A stretch of DNA of 64,000 bases from Natronorubrum bangense. Its GTDB lineage: Archaea > Halobacteriota > Halobacteria > Halobacteriales > Natrialbaceae. The position numbers and the translations under genes are program-made. Location: the NCBI RefSeq assembly GCF_004799645.1, contig NZ_CP031308.1, positions 82,190-146,189 on the forward strand, written 5' to 3'. Shown piece after piece: positions 45,101-53,222 of the stretch. How positions within the stretch are numbered: position 1 is the stretch's first letter; every line of letters begins with the position of its first letter. The notes under the pieces are model-generated. The model was not told where the DNA came from. It saw nothing but the letters and a program-made list of their open reading frames with translations, and searched no databases.

Positions 45101-45809
45101 TGACGTGCTTCGACAGCGCGGGCTCACTCACGACGACGTCCGATTCCTGACTCGCATCCTCGACGTGATGAATGGTGACGACCCGGACCACACACTCTTG
45201 GATTCGATGAGTGCGTTCAAGAACGACTTTGATGACCTGGACGTGCAACGGCTTGTCGATCAAGACCTGCTGGAGGAAGAACGAGCATGCGGTCGGAAGT
45301 ACTACACCGTTCTCCCAGCAGGGCGTGAACTGCTCGGCCAGAAGCTCAAGGTCGGCCCTGGTCAGGGGGATATCGGTGAGAAGACGCCGCACAAGGTCGG
45401 TGTGAAGCTGCTCGAACTGTGGTTAGAAGCCCGCGACGATGTCGAGAAGGTCGAACCATACTACGAGTACGATGAGGAGACGGTGTTCGACGTTGCCGGT
45501 CTCGATACTGACGGAGAACTCGTGTGGGTCGGTGAAGCCGAACTCGCGAGTAACAACAAACACGCGCCGGTCGACGACTACGACAAGCAGAGTCGGGTAG
45601 ACGCAAACGTTGTCTGGGCGTTCAACAGACGCGAGACCGCCGTCGAGGTATTAGACCATCTCGCAGAGGCCGATCGGATAGAATGCAGTGTGAGTGGCCG
45701 TGCAGCCCGATCGTTCTCCGACATTCGAGAGGCCGTTGAATCGTTCGACGCAACTGGGCTGACGACGATTCGGAGCTTCAACAAACTCGATCAGGAGTTC
45801 AACACATGA
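42174..45809 (+). CDS. virD4: VirD4/TraG-like coupling protein with C-terminal extension
   Basis: A 1211-residue protein. Start at 42174 is set by the ATGAGTAA overlap with the VirB4-like gene. The P-loop is ASTGAGKSK (about residues 444-452), followed by VIIVDPKGDG, and Walker B LIIEEAAPV lies near 715, the order seen in VirD4/TraD/TraG coupling proteins that pump DNA into the secretion channel. The N-terminal 440 residues lack clear membrane helices, unlike bacterial VirD4. After an acidic linker (870-970) comes a winged-helix-like segment (975-1060) and a region FDVAGLDTDGEL...VGEAEL (about 1105-1125) that resembles a PD-(D/E)XK core. The last feature is suggestive only. Confidence 0.82.
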   Translation: MSNNEYLKITPTSGSLRRADIPATLESLHKLSNPAAESFWSRVSPRVDTAPPTFEFLAVSAGPDAPVEFYYGVNQGEHLNTLEKRLRSIYPTTFTVARTELNLELMLGLQTEVSNEDTSEQAMQDTLDGERSADLDESNPEGTDEKNVDDECIEHTPFGVEWLGKVGRKTDWMTTITPFVIDEPDEEYDSDQPPLSAVVEVLHEMTAPTVYQILWQRKPDWRDDAEIRQSNLKEGRDTWSEELIGSWFEPVDADPADRELSRETEDLIQRIDSKHPRRTFTVNARAVAMARPDETEIRAELDQLKASLDPLDGPFYELFGRRVREKGFLDRQKAKRAQRHLDRVLNGEMITGSGKKRPDFVFNADELANVVVVPSADNLTVEGSRGARSEQRSRSPLPRPNPDLMAQFREGMAIGYALDKNKIIQPDSIRIPPNLLTRHYGRFASTGAGKSKAIINDALSLRETTGGPVIIVDPKGDGMCANYLRCHYERFSGLDNTYQFYVPDTLPAFSFFDIRSTLEAGWRREDAIQDKVDHFHDIMRMVMGRKQYEQAFVANEILSYLIKALFDEEYGNDAFGLDDLFAAALQMQRERTIPPVAAENQNVEESLTRHFEKDDRQFQVSMDAVGNRLDKLREDAHLRRIFSHVPQQGDDGEYVDNRFDFREFLDEDVTILFDLGDLRPEAQRAITLLLLSNLWDAVRVRRRDGKTDYENLTNLIIEEAAPVASTKLVSEQLLPQGRSFGLSMGLVMQFPGQVRNRSERAYDEVLNNIKTKLIGNISIERDLAESLAHEDLSPTDLRNRVNTLPSGEWIAQLPSPSFGETGPAPFSVKPLPIASGHPESDKPLSVEQEDHFETVALPRLSERTQSQYGLAEASAESEAADNEGWGSRPNGARSTSAESASPVDSTQSSFIGQATSGLAADEEGQKEAGTTNLLFGDPESTASEEPAAEAEETTVDENESSPLQSPVQAGGVTVPDDVLRQRGLTHDDVRFLTRILDVMNGDDPDHTLLDSMSAFKNDFDDLDVQRLVDQDLLEEERACGRKYYTVLPAGRELLGQKLKVGPGQGDIGEKTPHKVGVKLLELWLEARDDVEKVEPYYEYDEETVFDVAGLDTDGELVWVGEAELASNNKHAPVDDYDKQSRVDANVVWAFNRRETAVEVLDHLAEADRIECSVSGRAARSFSDIREAVESFDATGLTTIRSFNKLDQEFNT

Positions 45810-46690
45810 CGTGGCGCCAGGCGACTCGCGAAGAGATCTACAGGTACTACACCGAGGAGTTCCCCTCGTACCGTGACGAACTCCCGTCGTTTATTACAGC
45901 GAAGGGGCCGAAACAGTACGCGATTGCGTTTCGAGACCCCCACCCGGTCCGGAAAGACGGAGTCCCAGACAAGGACTTTATCCGACGAGATACGTGGCAG
46001 ACGAACGTCTCAAATGAGCGGATCACGGCGACGTTCCACGACTTCGATGATGTCCTCGAGTTCATCCGCCACCCAGCACGAAATGATCCACTCGGTGGGA
46101 GTGACTTCGCGCTCGCAGATCCCGACTTGCTCGACAAACCAGACCCGTGTCCTGATGCGGTCTACTACGCCCTCGATCACTGGGAACGGCCCTGGGTACT
46201 CCTCGTCGATATCGACGCGAAAACGATAGCTCGAGAGCGAGCAACGCAAGCAGTATCAGACGAGGATGTTTCGAGGGATAGCGAGAAACTGCTGGATGTC
46301 GCGGGGATTCTTGAAGCAGACCCAGCAGGCTACCCGTATTCCTTCGAGGATATCGAGCGGGCCATCGAGTACGGCTTCGAGGTTCGAGAGATCTTCGAGG
46401 ACGACTTCAACGCCGAGAAGACACTGGTGGTATACAGCGGCCAGGGCGTTCACGTCTATCTCCTCGATACTGACCCCGCTCATCGGTACGATGCCAAGAG
46501 TCGAGAAGTGCTGAACGACCTTCTACAAGACACCTACGAGATTCCCATCGATCCAGTGGTTACCGCCGACCGTCGTCGAGTCGCCCGGCTCCCCTACTCG
46601 TTGCACGCTGACGTCTGCAGTATCGTCACGCCCATCGAGAGCCCGAACTTCGACGTTCGGTCTGCAACACCGGAGGTGCTCCAGGAATGA
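45806..46690 (+). CDS. PriS-like DNA primase catalytic subunit of mobile element
   Basis: A 294-residue protein with the archaeal/eukaryotic primase signature: VDIDAK (134-139) supplying the catalytic acidic pair, YSGQGVHVYL (210-219) matching the SGxxGxH loop, and VTADRRRVARLPYSLH (252-267) matching the RLPxSLH segment of PriS. It is shorter and lacks the usual PriS N-terminus. These motifs form the active site for primer synthesis. It overlaps the coupling-protein gene by ATGA and the next gene by ATGA, so priming belongs to the transfer operon. A role in priming the transferred strand in the recipient, as bacterial conjugative primases do, is inferred. Confidence 0.82.
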   Translation: MTWRQATREEIYRYYTEEFPSYRDELPSFITAKGPKQYAIAFRDPHPVRKDGVPDKDFIRRDTWQTNVSNERITATFHDFDDVLEFIRHPARNDPLGGSDFALADPDLLDKPDPCPDAVYYALDHWERPWVLLVDIDAKTIARERATQAVSDEDVSRDSEKLLDVAGILEADPAGYPYSFEDIERAIEYGFEVREIFEDDFNAEKTLVVYSGQGVHVYLLDTDPAHRYDAKSREVLNDLLQDTYEIPIDPVVTADRRRVARLPYSLHADVCSIVTPIESPNFDVRSATPEVLQE

Positions 46691-48198
46691 GCCGGTCGAC
46701 CCCTGTCGAGGACGAGCATACCGCCTATCGCGTTGCGACGCTCCCGCTCGAATACGGCACGACACGCATCAACCAGCTGTTCACGCGGGGCTACAATCGC
46801 TACATCGTCGACGGCGAAGACCAACCAGCAGATCTGCTGAACGACCTCGAGCGGTTCGGAACGGCGGCGTTCAAAGAAAACATCAGGACAAATGCTGCGG
46901 AGGAACCGCTCGTCGACGAACCGGGAACACTCGCCGTCCTCGCGACGTTGAGCGCGATCTGCGTCAAGGCACACCCGAAGTTCGAACACGCTCCGCCGCG
47001 AAAGGTGCAGCTCCTCTACGATATTCGAGAGTTGTACGTCAATAATCTCGCTTCCCTCCTTCGAGAATTCGGTGATGGGAGTCTCCAACAGGATATCGCA
47101 GAGGTACTGTACGCGAAAGATCCCGGAAAGGACGGTCCGCACCCCGGCCGCGTTTGTACAGGGATCAAGGAGATGCCCGAGTTCGGTGAGGGGTTGTACC
47201 TCGAAATCCCGATGGCTGCGGCGTCGAGGAATTGCCTTGTTCACGCCGACAAAGAGATAGGAGAGGCTGGGGAACTGCTCACTCGCATCAAGAACAATCG
47301 GCTCTATGTTCCGGTCGGCGATTTCGATACGAAGTATCGCGAGTACGCCAGACGCGCGTTCAAAAAGCTCCTGCGAGTCCAAGAAGAGAACCTCTCGGAA
47401 GACCAGCTCACGTGGCTGACGACAAATGAATCGGCCATCACAGAGCGTATCGACCGCTTCATCGAGACAGGACACCACGAACGAATCTGGCGAGACTGGG
47501 ACCCCGGTGAGCGAACTATCCGTGTGCTACGGGACGCGATTCGAGACGCTCCAGACGAAGTCACCACACTGGGAGAGTTCCACTCGGCGAAGGAGCTGTT
47601 TGAAGCAGTGGAAGCGTACGATCCGGAAGCGAACTGGAAGCGGGACGTATGTAATCGCATCTCGAGTCCTCGAAGTCTTGGGAATCTCCTTGCATCCCAG
47701 CGCGACCACCGGAGCCTCACTATCCGACAGCACGGAAATACGAACCACTATCGGATTCAGGAGTCTTCGCGAGGCGTCCAACCCCTCACCGTCGAGTCAA
47801 TCGAAGACTTGTTTGAACTCCCCTGTATGGCGAACATGGCTGAACGACTCCACGAGAAGAAACCTGTCCGGAAGGATTTGTACAACTTCGCCCGGATGGT
47901 GATGTGGCTGCCACAGTACCAGGAGAGCGACCTCGAGACGATTGTCGCGGATCTCAAGAGCGTCTTCTCGCGGTGGCCCTGGTACGACGAACAGGTTACT
48001 GACTACCAGATTCGCTATGAGTTCTCGAACACGATCGGTGGCGACACCCCGCTTCCGATGAACTGCGACAACGACGATATGCAGCGATACTGTATCGGGC
48101 AGGAGCAGTGCCCATACTCCATCTGGGGAAGTCTCCCATTCCCAGACGAGATGTACGACCAACTGGATGAGGTAGGATCTACGGGAGAGGAGTTCTAG
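46687..48198 (+). CDS. PriL-like protein with C-terminal Fe-S cluster domain
   Basis: A 503-residue protein. The last 125 residues read LPCMANMAERL (Cys380), then MNCDNDDMQRYCIGQEQCPYS (split here as Cys460, Cys469, Cys475), with the helix RKDLYNFARMVMWLP between. Four Cys in this order and spacing match the Fe-S domain of the large primase subunit PriL, which helps start primer synthesis. The N-terminal 370 residues do not resemble PriL and are probably helical. It overlaps the PriS-like gene by ATGA, so the two likely act as a heterodimer. It ends the transfer operon. Linking the domain to PriL is by motif; the rest is unassigned. Confidence 0.72.
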   Translation: MSRSTPVEDEHTAYRVATLPLEYGTTRINQLFTRGYNRYIVDGEDQPADLLNDLERFGTAAFKENIRTNAAEEPLVDEPGTLAVLATLSAICVKAHPKFEHAPPRKVQLLYDIRELYVNNLASLLREFGDGSLQQDIAEVLYAKDPGKDGPHPGRVCTGIKEMPEFGEGLYLEIPMAAASRNCLVHADKEIGEAGELLTRIKNNRLYVPVGDFDTKYREYARRAFKKLLRVQEENLSEDQLTWLTTNESAITERIDRFIETGHHERIWRDWDPGERTIRVLRDAIRDAPDEVTTLGEFHSAKELFEAVEAYDPEANWKRDVCNRISSPRSLGNLLASQRDHRSLTIRQHGNTNHYRIQESSRGVQPLTVESIEDLFELPCMANMAERLHEKKPVRKDLYNFARMVMWLPQYQESDLETIVADLKSVFSRWPWYDEQVTDYQIRYEFSNTIGGDTPLPMNCDNDDMQRYCIGQEQCPYSIWGSLPFPDEMYDQLDEVGSTGEEF

Positions 48199-48280
48199 CT
48201 CGGCTGGAAACCACTTTTGGTGGTATTGTATTCCTGTACGAGCGAGAGGCGTGGCGGCAGGCTGTCCATCGTGCAGGACA

Positions 48281-48788
48281 CTATTCGAATTTCTCCTTCA
48301 TTTCCTCCTCGAGGTCGTCGTGCCACTGCTTCCCGACGACGGTTTTAAGCGTTGATTCCTTCCAGAGTTCGTAGAGTTGTTGGTGATTCTTAATTTTGTG
48401 TTCCAGCAAGAGGTACTCTGCCGTTCGTTCACTGACGCCAGTAAACTCGGTCAAGTCTTGCTCAAACTCGACCGGATGAGTTTCCATCCAGTCTACCGCG
48501 TACCCGACCGCTTCCTCGACTGTGTCCATTTCACGCTTCAGCACACGCTCTTCTTTCTTGCTCTGCTGCGGGTTATGCTCGCCTGCCGGCGGGAGAATAC
48601 CACGAACCTCGTAAGTTCGCGGCTGGTCACCACCGCGCGTGGGAACTGCTTTGATGACAACGGAGTAATCCGATGGTGATGTCCACGAGATCCGATCGGG
48701 GGTATGACGGCGGATGTTCCACCCTTCAATATCATCGATTACATCCGCTTCGGTAAGATCTGGCGGCGACTCGACCTCTGTACCAGGC
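48281..48788 (-). pseudogene. start-less haloarchaeal gene at edge of transfer operon
   Basis: The minus-strand frame is open from about 48788 to the stop at 48281 and encodes ~169 acidic, plausible residues (ending YLLLEHKIKNHQQLYELWKE region and EEEMKEKFE), but has no ATG, GTG or TTG until GTG at 48544. A TAA in the same frame lies just upstream of 48788. The coding character before 48544 indicates that the true start was lost. The C-terminal part (from 48544) contains a helix-hairpin-like segment (LTEFTGVSERTAEYLL) that could bind DNA. It converges on the transfer operon. Loss may date from insertion of the element or simple decay. Confidence 0.6.
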
Positions 48789-48805
48789 TTTAAATATTAG
48801 ATTAG

Positions 48806-49002
48806 TTATAAATTCTGCATCAACCAGCCGAGCATCTTTTCTGCCTCGCTCTCAGATTCACTGCCATGTCGATCGGATTGGTTAGCAAGCAGTGCGAATA
48901 TATCCGCTCAGTGAGCGTGACAGCATTATCCACGGTGCTGAGCATTTCCGTAGCGCTGATCTCTGCGATCTGGGGTATTTCAGAGATACATGAAGAAGAC
49001 AA
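48806..49002 (-). pseudogene. possible decayed gene tail
   Basis: Just upstream of the start-less gene, the minus strand holds a coding-like tail (SESESEAEKMLGWLMQNL, stop at 48806-48808). The part upstream continues in another frame (IAEISATEMLSTVDNAVTLTERI, around 48905-48975), as if one indel had broken a short helical protein. No full-length homologue is recognised. Low confidence. Confidence 0.35.
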
Positions 49003-49076
49003 ATTCGAGACACAGCACTATCTGTTTGTCTCATTCATGACGTGGCGCATCCCGCTAACTGCGGAGGCGTCCTGAG

Positions 49077-50891
49077 ATGGCCGACGACAGCATTGCTGTT
49101 GTAGACTTAGAGAGATGTCAGCCCGACCGGTGCAGCTACGAGTGTAAGAACTACTGTCCGCCGAACCGCACGGGCAAAGAGTGTATCACCCTTCGCGGCG
49201 AGGAGGCTGAGGAGGGCCAGCCCGAACAGATCCACATCTCCGAAGAGATCTGTCTAGGCGAGACATGCGGGATCTGCGTCGAGAAGTGTCCCTTCGACGC
49301 GATCGAGATCATCAATCTCCCGAAAGAGTTGCAGGACGACCCCGCCCACCGCTACGGCGAAAACGCTTTTTCGCTATACGGGCTGCCCGCACCACAGGAC
49401 GGGCAGGTGACGGGCATTCTGGGTCCCAACGGAATCGGGAAGACGACCGCTATCCGTATTCTGGCGGGCGAACTCGAGCCCAACCTCGGCCGTCACGAAG
49501 AAGAACCGGGGTGGGACGAGGTGCTCGAGGCCTACCGCGGGACCGAACTCCAGGATTACATCACGAACGTCCGTGACGGTGACGTGACAATCGCGCGAAA
49601 GCCTCAGTACGTTGATCAGATCCCCAATAGCTTCGACGGGAACACACGCGAGTTGTTGGAGCGGACCGACGAACGGGGCGCGCTCAACTCGCTCGTCGAA
49701 CGGCTCTCGATTGGGCCGGTCATGGAGCATTCGATCGACGACCTCTCAGGTGGCGAACTCCAGCGGGTCGCATTGGCGGCGACGCTGGCCCGGGATACGG
49801 ACTTCTACTTCTTAGACGAGATCACGCCCTATCTTGACATCGGCCAGCGCGTGACCGCAGCACGACTGATCCGCGAACTCGCCGAGAAAGAGGACAAGTC
49901 GATGCTCGTCATCGAACACGACCTCGCAATCTTGGATCTGCTCGCCGATACGCTCCACGTTGCCTACGGTGAGCCCGGGGCCTACGGTGTCATTACTTCG
50001 CCAAAATCGGTCCGCAACGGGATCAACGAATACCTCTCGGGGTATCTCGAGAACGAGAACATGCGGATCCGGCCGAACCCCATCGAGTTCGAGGAGTACG
50101 CCCCTCGAACTGTGACCGCTGCCGACACGCTCGTCGAGTACCCGGATCTCACCAAAAGCTACGGCGACGGCGAGTTCAGCCTCGAGATTGAGAGCGGTAC
50201 GATCCGCGAGAACGAAGTCCTAGGCATCGTCGGCCCCAACGGGATCGGGAAATCGACGTTCGCAAAGCTGTTGACGGATAACTTAGAGCCCGACGAAGGC
50301 GATTCCGATCTCGACCTCGATATCTCCTACAAGCCCCAGTACGTCACCATCGACCAGTACATGCGGGTCGACGCCTTCCTCTCGTCGATCACCGATCAGT
50401 TCGGCTCGTCGTACTGGAACACCGAGATCGCCCAGCCGTTGCAACTTGAGCGGATCATGGAGCAGAACCTCTCGGATCTCTCCGGTGGGGAGCGCCAGCG
50501 GGTCGCTATCGCGGCTTGTCTCTCTGATTCGGCGGACCTCTACCTGCTTGACGAACCCTCGGCGCATCTGGACGTCGAACAGCGCGTGCAGGCGACCAGC
50601 GCGATCCGCCGGTACGCCGAACAGCAGGACGCCACCGTGCTGGTCATCGACCACGACATCTACATGATGGACCTGCTCGCCGACCGGCTGATGGTCTTCA
50701 ACGGCGAGCCCGCCGTCCACGGTCGTGCCGGCCAACCCAAGCCCATGCGCGACGGCATGAACGAGTTCCTCGCGAACCTCGAGGTCACGTTCCGCCGCGA
50801 CGAGCGCACCTCGCGTCCGCGGATTAACAAGCCCGAGTCGCAGCTGGATCGCCAGCAGAAAAGCGAGGGCGAGTACTACTACTCCCCTTGA
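49077..50891 (+). CDS. ABCE1/Rli1 ribosome-recycling ATPase
   Basis: A 604-residue ABCE protein. The N-terminus holds two Fe-S clusters (Cys14, 19, 23, 27 and Cys59, 64, 67, 71). Two ATPase domains follow with Walker A GPNGIGKTT (116-124) and GPNGIGKST (about 385), signature LSGGE in both, and Walker B residues LDEITPYLD and LDEPSAHLD. ABCE1 splits the ribosome after termination and is essential in archaea. A ribosome-binding site GGAGG (49063-49067) lies ten bases before the ATG. The usual DEPSSYLD sequence of the first domain is replaced by DEITPYLD, with the catalytic Glu kept. Whether this is the only copy in the genome cannot be told; location beside a mobile region makes a second copy possible. 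Confidence 0.95.
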   Translation: MADDSIAVVDLERCQPDRCSYECKNYCPPNRTGKECITLRGEEAEEGQPEQIHISEEICLGETCGICVEKCPFDAIEIINLPKELQDDPAHRYGENAFSLYGLPAPQDGQVTGILGPNGIGKTTAIRILAGELEPNLGRHEEEPGWDEVLEAYRGTELQDYITNVRDGDVTIARKPQYVDQIPNSFDGNTRELLERTDERGALNSLVERLSIGPVMEHSIDDLSGGELQRVALAATLARDTDFYFLDEITPYLDIGQRVTAARLIRELAEKEDKSMLVIEHDLAILDLLADTLHVAYGEPGAYGVITSPKSVRNGINEYLSGYLENENMRIRPNPIEFEEYAPRTVTAADTLVEYPDLTKSYGDGEFSLEIESGTIRENEVLGIVGPNGIGKSTFAKLLTDNLEPDEGDSDLDLDISYKPQYVTIDQYMRVDAFLSSITDQFGSSYWNTEIAQPLQLERIMEQNLSDLSGGERQRVAIAACLSDSADLYLLDEPSAHLDVEQRVQATSAIRRYAEQQDATVLVIDHDIYMMDLLADRLMVFNGEPAVHGRAGQPKPMRDGMNEFLANLEVTFRRDERTSRPRINKPESQLDRQQKSEGEYYYSP

Positions 50892-51270
50892 ACGACCGTC
50901 CACTACACTCTAAAGAGTACAGCGTGAGTTCTACGGGTCACCTGATCCGTGGGTGAAGCGCGCATGCAGGGCTAATGCTCCGTGTCCTCAATATATTGTT
51001 GAACGACTCTACCACCGAAACCAATTGATTTTCTAAAAAAGCGGTTTTTCTTATGGTGATGGCTGAGCTGCTTGGAATTCAATAAACGAAACGTATATCA
51101 TGATCAACCTTGAATCTCGAGTAGACTCGGTTGCGATCTCGCTTCCTTCGCCCCCTACGTGCTGCCATCCGTTCACGCGGACACCCTGGAAAGTGGCACC
51201 ACGAGTACGAATGTGTATGTGACAGTGGGTGTCCCACTTCGGGGCGGAGACCGACACTTCCGTTCCATCA
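50892..51270. other. intergenic region without recognised gene
   Basis: A 379-base gap after the ABCE1 gene. It is A-T rich around 51000-51060 (AAAAAAGCGGTTTTTC) and shows no coding frame of haloarchaeal character and no RNA gene. It probably holds the transcription end of the ABCE1 gene and the promoter of the gene at 51271. Confidence 0.4.
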
Positions 51271-51474
51271 ATGACATCCGAATTTGACCTTCCGTGTACC
51301 GCCTGTGGAGGTGACCTCCATGAAGTGTCGCTTGAGGTAGTACAAGCTGATACACACGCGGATGACATCTCGGAAATTACAGTCGCCGAGTGCCGGTCGT
51401 GCGGTGAACGGCACTACCCAGAGCAGGCCCTCCGTACGTTCCAAGAATTCACATATTACGATTCAGACCAGTAA
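51271..51474 (+). CDS. small YgiT-like zinc protein, 67 aa
   Basis: A 67-residue protein with CTACGG near the N-terminus and CRSCGERHY near residue 43, two CxxC pairs in the order of the YgiT/MqsA-type zinc finger. The ATG at 51271 is preferred to one 42 bases upstream because the zinc finger then begins a few residues after the start, as usual. Such domains occur alone and in toxin-antitoxin antitoxins (MqsA); no toxin gene is seen next to it. Function therefore open. Confidence 0.6.
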   Translation: MTSEFDLPCTACGGDLHEVSLEVVQADTHADDISEITVAECRSCGERHYPEQALRTFQEFTYYDSDQ

Positions 51475-51508
51475 CACTGCATCAGACCTCGTGATCGGTC
51501 GATTAGCC

Positions 51509-52177
51509 ATGAACACGCCAAACACAGACCCCCCACCCGTAGACGAGAGATCGATTGAATTACAGACGTTACCAGAATCGGTACCTCCCGGAGCCGCGAT
51601 TCTTCTCGCAAAACCGGCGCCCTTCGATGAGTTCGAACTGCCGCTTCGCGTCGTAGCGCAGTACACGGATAGTGACGAGTGTCTCATCGCGGCGACAACG
51701 TCACTGACTGCGGACGATATCATCCGCCAATATACCGATAACAGGTCGACTGGCTTCGGCCGATTTGGGGTCATCGATGCGACGGCCAAGCACTATCAAT
51801 CGGCACCATATCAAGAACATCCGACCATCTCGATTCAGTATCCTGGGGAGCTAGTGCAGCTCACATTAGCGTTCTGGGAATTGCACACCGCCTTCTCGAA
51901 ATCCTGCCTGCGAACGCATTTCGTGATTCAATCGCTTACCCCATTGCTCCTCGAGGACGATCTCGATCGGGTGGTAAACGTCCTCCAGAATCGAATTGAG
52001 CGACAGCGCGAGAACTCGAGTCTCACCGTGTGTAGCATACAGTACACCCAACACGACGACGCAACGATGAACGCACTGATGCAGATCTTCGATGGCGTCC
52101 TCTGGGTAGAAGAATCCGCAGATGGACAGCTGGGATTCGACTACGAACGAGCACGCGGCCGTGACCTATGGTCCTGA
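51509..52177 (+). CDS. haloarchaeal RecA/KaiC-like fold protein without Walker A
   Basis: A 222-residue acidic protein. Its alternating strand-helix pattern (AAILLAKP, ECLIAATTSLTADDII, FGVIDATAK, FVIQSLTPLLLEDD, LTVCSIQYTQHD, GVLWVEESADGQLGFDYERARG) resembles the KaiC/RecA-like proteins common in haloarchaea (DUF7504-like), but the Walker A position reads LLAKPAPFDE, so nucleotide binding is doubtful. ATG 51509 is favoured over the upstream frame that overlaps the zinc-protein gene. It overlaps the next gene by ten bases and so is co-translated with a Usp-like protein. The family call is tentative. Confidence 0.55.
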   Translation: MNTPNTDPPPVDERSIELQTLPESVPPGAAILLAKPAPFDEFELPLRVVAQYTDSDECLIAATTSLTADDIIRQYTDNRSTGFGRFGVIDATAKHYQSAPYQEHPTISIQYPGELVQLTLAFWELHTAFSKSCLRTHFVIQSLTPLLLEDDLDRVVNVLQNRIERQRENSSLTVCSIQYTQHDDATMNALMQIFDGVLWVEESADGQLGFDYERARGRDLWS

Positions 52178-53205
52178 GTCTCCCGACGAGCCTGTACGTC
52201 GCTGCGGGTGTTCTTATCGGAATAATTGGAGTGGTTACGATTCGGTTCTGGCTCACCTCGAGTAGCCAATCAGCGGAGGCTCCGTCAGCTGAGCGGACAC
52301 AAACCAGCAGTGCACCCCCCAAGCAACTCGCTCGTGTCCCATTTCTCGGACCAGACATCGATAATGCCCGAGCAATCGATCCGTACATTCTTCTTCCGCT
52401 CCCGATGACGGAAGAGGACCCGCAGCAGCTCCTTTCATTTGCATGTGCACTCAAACACCGGTACGGAGACGAACCAGTTCATCTGGTCAGCGTTGTCAAT
52501 GACGACGCTGGTAAAACAGCCGATTCCCGCTCCGATGCAGACGCCTACCTAAAGCGGATTGCAGAACAGGAGCCTGGAAACACGGCGATGCGAATGGCTG
52601 TCTATGAGGGAAGCGATGTATCCGCAGGGGTCGTTCAGAGCGCACGAGAAACGGATACCGATCTTCTCGTTATGGGGTGGGATGCTGTTTGCGCAGCCGA
52701 TCGTTCGACGTTTGGTCGGACTGTTGATGCAGTGCTCGCTCAGTTACCTCTCCCGGTCTACCTTTGCCGAATTGGACAGGGGCTATCGGAAATCACCCAC
52801 ATCCATTTCGTTATTCCCTGGGAGATCGACCATCATCAGGGATTCTATGAAGCGATCTATAATGCCAAGCAACTCGCAGCCGAGCTTGACGTTGGGATAA
52901 CAGTGTACACGTATGGCGAGCATGCTCACCGGTATCGCCAGCTCTTCGATCTCGTTGAGATCGATATCAAGGCCGAGTTCAAACTCACCTCGTCTTGGAG
53001 CGATCTTCAGTCGGAGTTCGCACTTCATCTTCAGTCAACTGATTTCGTCATAACCCTCGCCGTCAGAGAAGGTGAAATCGGCTGGGATGACGAACTCTGG
53101 ACCTTTCCAACCCACTATGCCGACGTGGCAGCACAGTCCTACGCGTTGTTTTTCCTTCGAGAGGACGACCGCAAACACGACGACCAGTTCCTGCGGACGA
53201 ACTGA
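52168..53205 (+). CDS. membrane-anchored universal stress (UspA)-like protein
   Basis: A 345-residue protein. An N-terminal membrane helix (residues about 8-28) is followed by two UspA-like domains: the first has DPYILLPLPMTEEDPQQLL, ends LPLPVYLC, and the segment DTDLLVMGWD; the second begins HIHFVIPWEIDHHQ. Usp proteins bind nucleotides and respond to stress or regulate transporters. Membrane anchoring of a Usp tandem is unusual but seen in haloarchaea next to transporters. It overlaps the previous gene by ten bases and converges on the MFS transporter gene 17 bases away. Substrate and role unknown. Confidence 0.65.
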   Translation: MVLSLPTSLYVAAGVLIGIIGVVTIRFWLTSSSQSAEAPSAERTQTSSAPPKQLARVPFLGPDIDNARAIDPYILLPLPMTEEDPQQLLSFACALKHRYGDEPVHLVSVVNDDAGKTADSRSDADAYLKRIAEQEPGNTAMRMAVYEGSDVSAGVVQSARETDTDLLVMGWDAVCAADRSTFGRTVDAVLAQLPLPVYLCRIGQGLSEITHIHFVIPWEIDHHQGFYEAIYNAKQLAAELDVGITVYTYGEHAHRYRQLFDLVEIDIKAEFKLTSSWSDLQSEFALHLQSTDFVITLAVREGEIGWDDELWTFPTHYADVAAQSYALFFLREDDRKHDDQFLRTN

Positions 53206-53222
53206 CGTGGTTTCTGTACCTG

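Noticed and set aside
48866..49075. A 69-residue plus-strand frame before the ABCE1 gene
   Set aside because: It lies antisense to coding-like remnants and has no start signal or recognisable features; the region serves better as leader of ABCE1.
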